From Deltaproteobacteria bacterium (GTDB lineage: Bacteria; Myxococcota_A; Polyangia; HGW-17; SLPX01): 6,414 nucleotides of DNA. Shown here one piece after another: positions 6,069 through 6,414 of the stretch. The notes below the pieces were generated by a model, which did not search any database, was not told where the DNA came from, and worked only from the letters and a program-made list of their open reading frames with translations. Position numbers and translations under genes: made by a program. Where the stretch lies: positions 1-6,414 of the forward strand of contig JAABSF010000161.1 in assembly GCA_011390535.1 (NCBI GenBank), in the 5' to 3' direction. Each line of letters begins with the position of its first letter. The first letter of the stretch is position 1.

Positions 6069-6414
6069 ATGAATAGATTGTCCAGCGAGATTTTGCCCCC
6101 CTGTATCTCTCCCGGCCGAGCTGGGACGATTATTAAAGAGCTGACTGTGCCGGTGACCGGGTGCACCGAGCCGGCTGCTATTGCCTTGGCGACGGCTCTT
6201 GCAGCACTTGCAGTAAGGGGGAGGATTCCAAAGTGGCTGCGCCGGAGAGATGCCGGCGTGGATGGAAAGGAAGCATCTCATGGTGGTGCAGCCGGTATAG
6301 GCCATGGTGCAGGAGAGATGGATGGTAGCGGCGCAGAAGCAAGAGAGAAAGCTCAGTTGAGTGAAGATGGGGGTAGTGAGGTTTCTTCGTTGGAGGTTGA
6401 GTATGTTTCTGTGA
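6069..6414 (+). CDS. L-cysteine desulfidase / UPF0597 (CyuA-like) protein, 3'-partial
   Basis: The frame from ATG 6069 stays open for 115 codons to the window end. AAGGAG at 6058-6063 gives a 5-nt spacing. Residues 21-48 (IIKELTVPVTGCTEPAAI and the following Ala-rich helix) carry the GCTEP signature of the L-cysteine desulfidase/serine dehydratase-alpha-like family, with Cys32 as the expected [4Fe-4S] ligand. Members such as archaeal cysteine desulfidase and E. coli CyuA (YhaM) break L-cysteine to pyruvate, sulfide and ammonia in the cytoplasm. In the family, as I recall it, the strand resembling VEAWVSPN follows the helix after a few residues. Here the similar LEVEYVSV (108-115) comes only after about 50 extra residues rich in Gly, Ala and Glu (about 52-105), preceded by a basic patch RIPKWLRRR. 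The other Fe-S cysteines would lie beyond the window. The gene diverges from the PLP enzyme gene, consistent with a sulfur amino acid role. Confidence 0.8.
   Translation, partial: MNRLSSEILPPCISPGRAGTIIKELTVPVTGCTEPAAIALATALAALAVRGRIPKWLRRRDAGVDGKEASHGGAAGIGHGAGEMDGSGAEAREKAQLSEDGGSEVSSLEVEYVSV

Noticed and set aside
6048..6305. Minus-strand 85-codon reading frame at the right end
   Set aside because: It overlaps the desulfidase frame, which has a good ribosome site and the GCTEP signature; the minus frame has neither.

Overview
The window looks like a piece of chromosome from an uncultured or little-studied relative of Myxococcota/Bradymonadota (deltaproteobacterial lineages). The clues are a DNRLRE-domain surface protein ending in an Asp/Gly-rich linker and a MYXO-CTERM-like tag (Cys pair, hydrophobic helix, Arg cluster), a Hanks-type Ser/Thr kinase with one C-terminal membrane segment, and a large lipoprotein of no known family. 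Base composition is moderate, unlike the GC-rich myxobacteria. This placement is inference from gene content.

Layout. (1) 1-959, plus: 3' part of a secreted DNRLRE-domain protein whose start lies before the window. (2) 954-1017: an 18-bp tandem repeat that begins before that gene's stop codon and fills the start of the gap. (3) 1066-3270, plus: a 734-residue, very basic putative lipoprotein. (4) 3288-4655, minus: a tail-anchored Ser/Thr kinase, convergent with the lipoprotein gene 17 bp away. (5) 4694-5890, minus: a PLP-dependent enzyme of the Cys/Met metabolism (trans-sulfuration) family, closest by eye to methionine gamma-lyase; it lies 38 nt upstream of the kinase on the same strand, so the two probably form an operon. 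(6) 5891-6068: a divergent control region with inverted repeats and T-tracts. (7) 6069 to the window end, plus: the N-terminus of an L-cysteine desulfidase/UPF0597 (CyuA-like) protein carrying the GCTEP iron-sulfur motif and a low-complexity insertion of about 50 residues. This gene has no stop in the window.

Working together. The right half is a sulfur amino acid module: a C-S lyase-type PLP enzyme diverges from a cysteine desulfidase, both families being able to release sulfide and a 2-oxo acid. They share a 178-bp spacer with candidate operators and mRNA structures. The most notable of these is an 11-bp perfect inverted repeat that could mask the Shine-Dalgarno sequence of the PLP enzyme mRNA. 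A membrane kinase co-oriented with the PLP enzyme suggests, but does not prove, a link to phospho-signalling. The left half encodes cell-envelope proteins with no evident functional link to the right half. No rRNA, tRNA, CRISPR array, insertion sequence or phage gene was seen.
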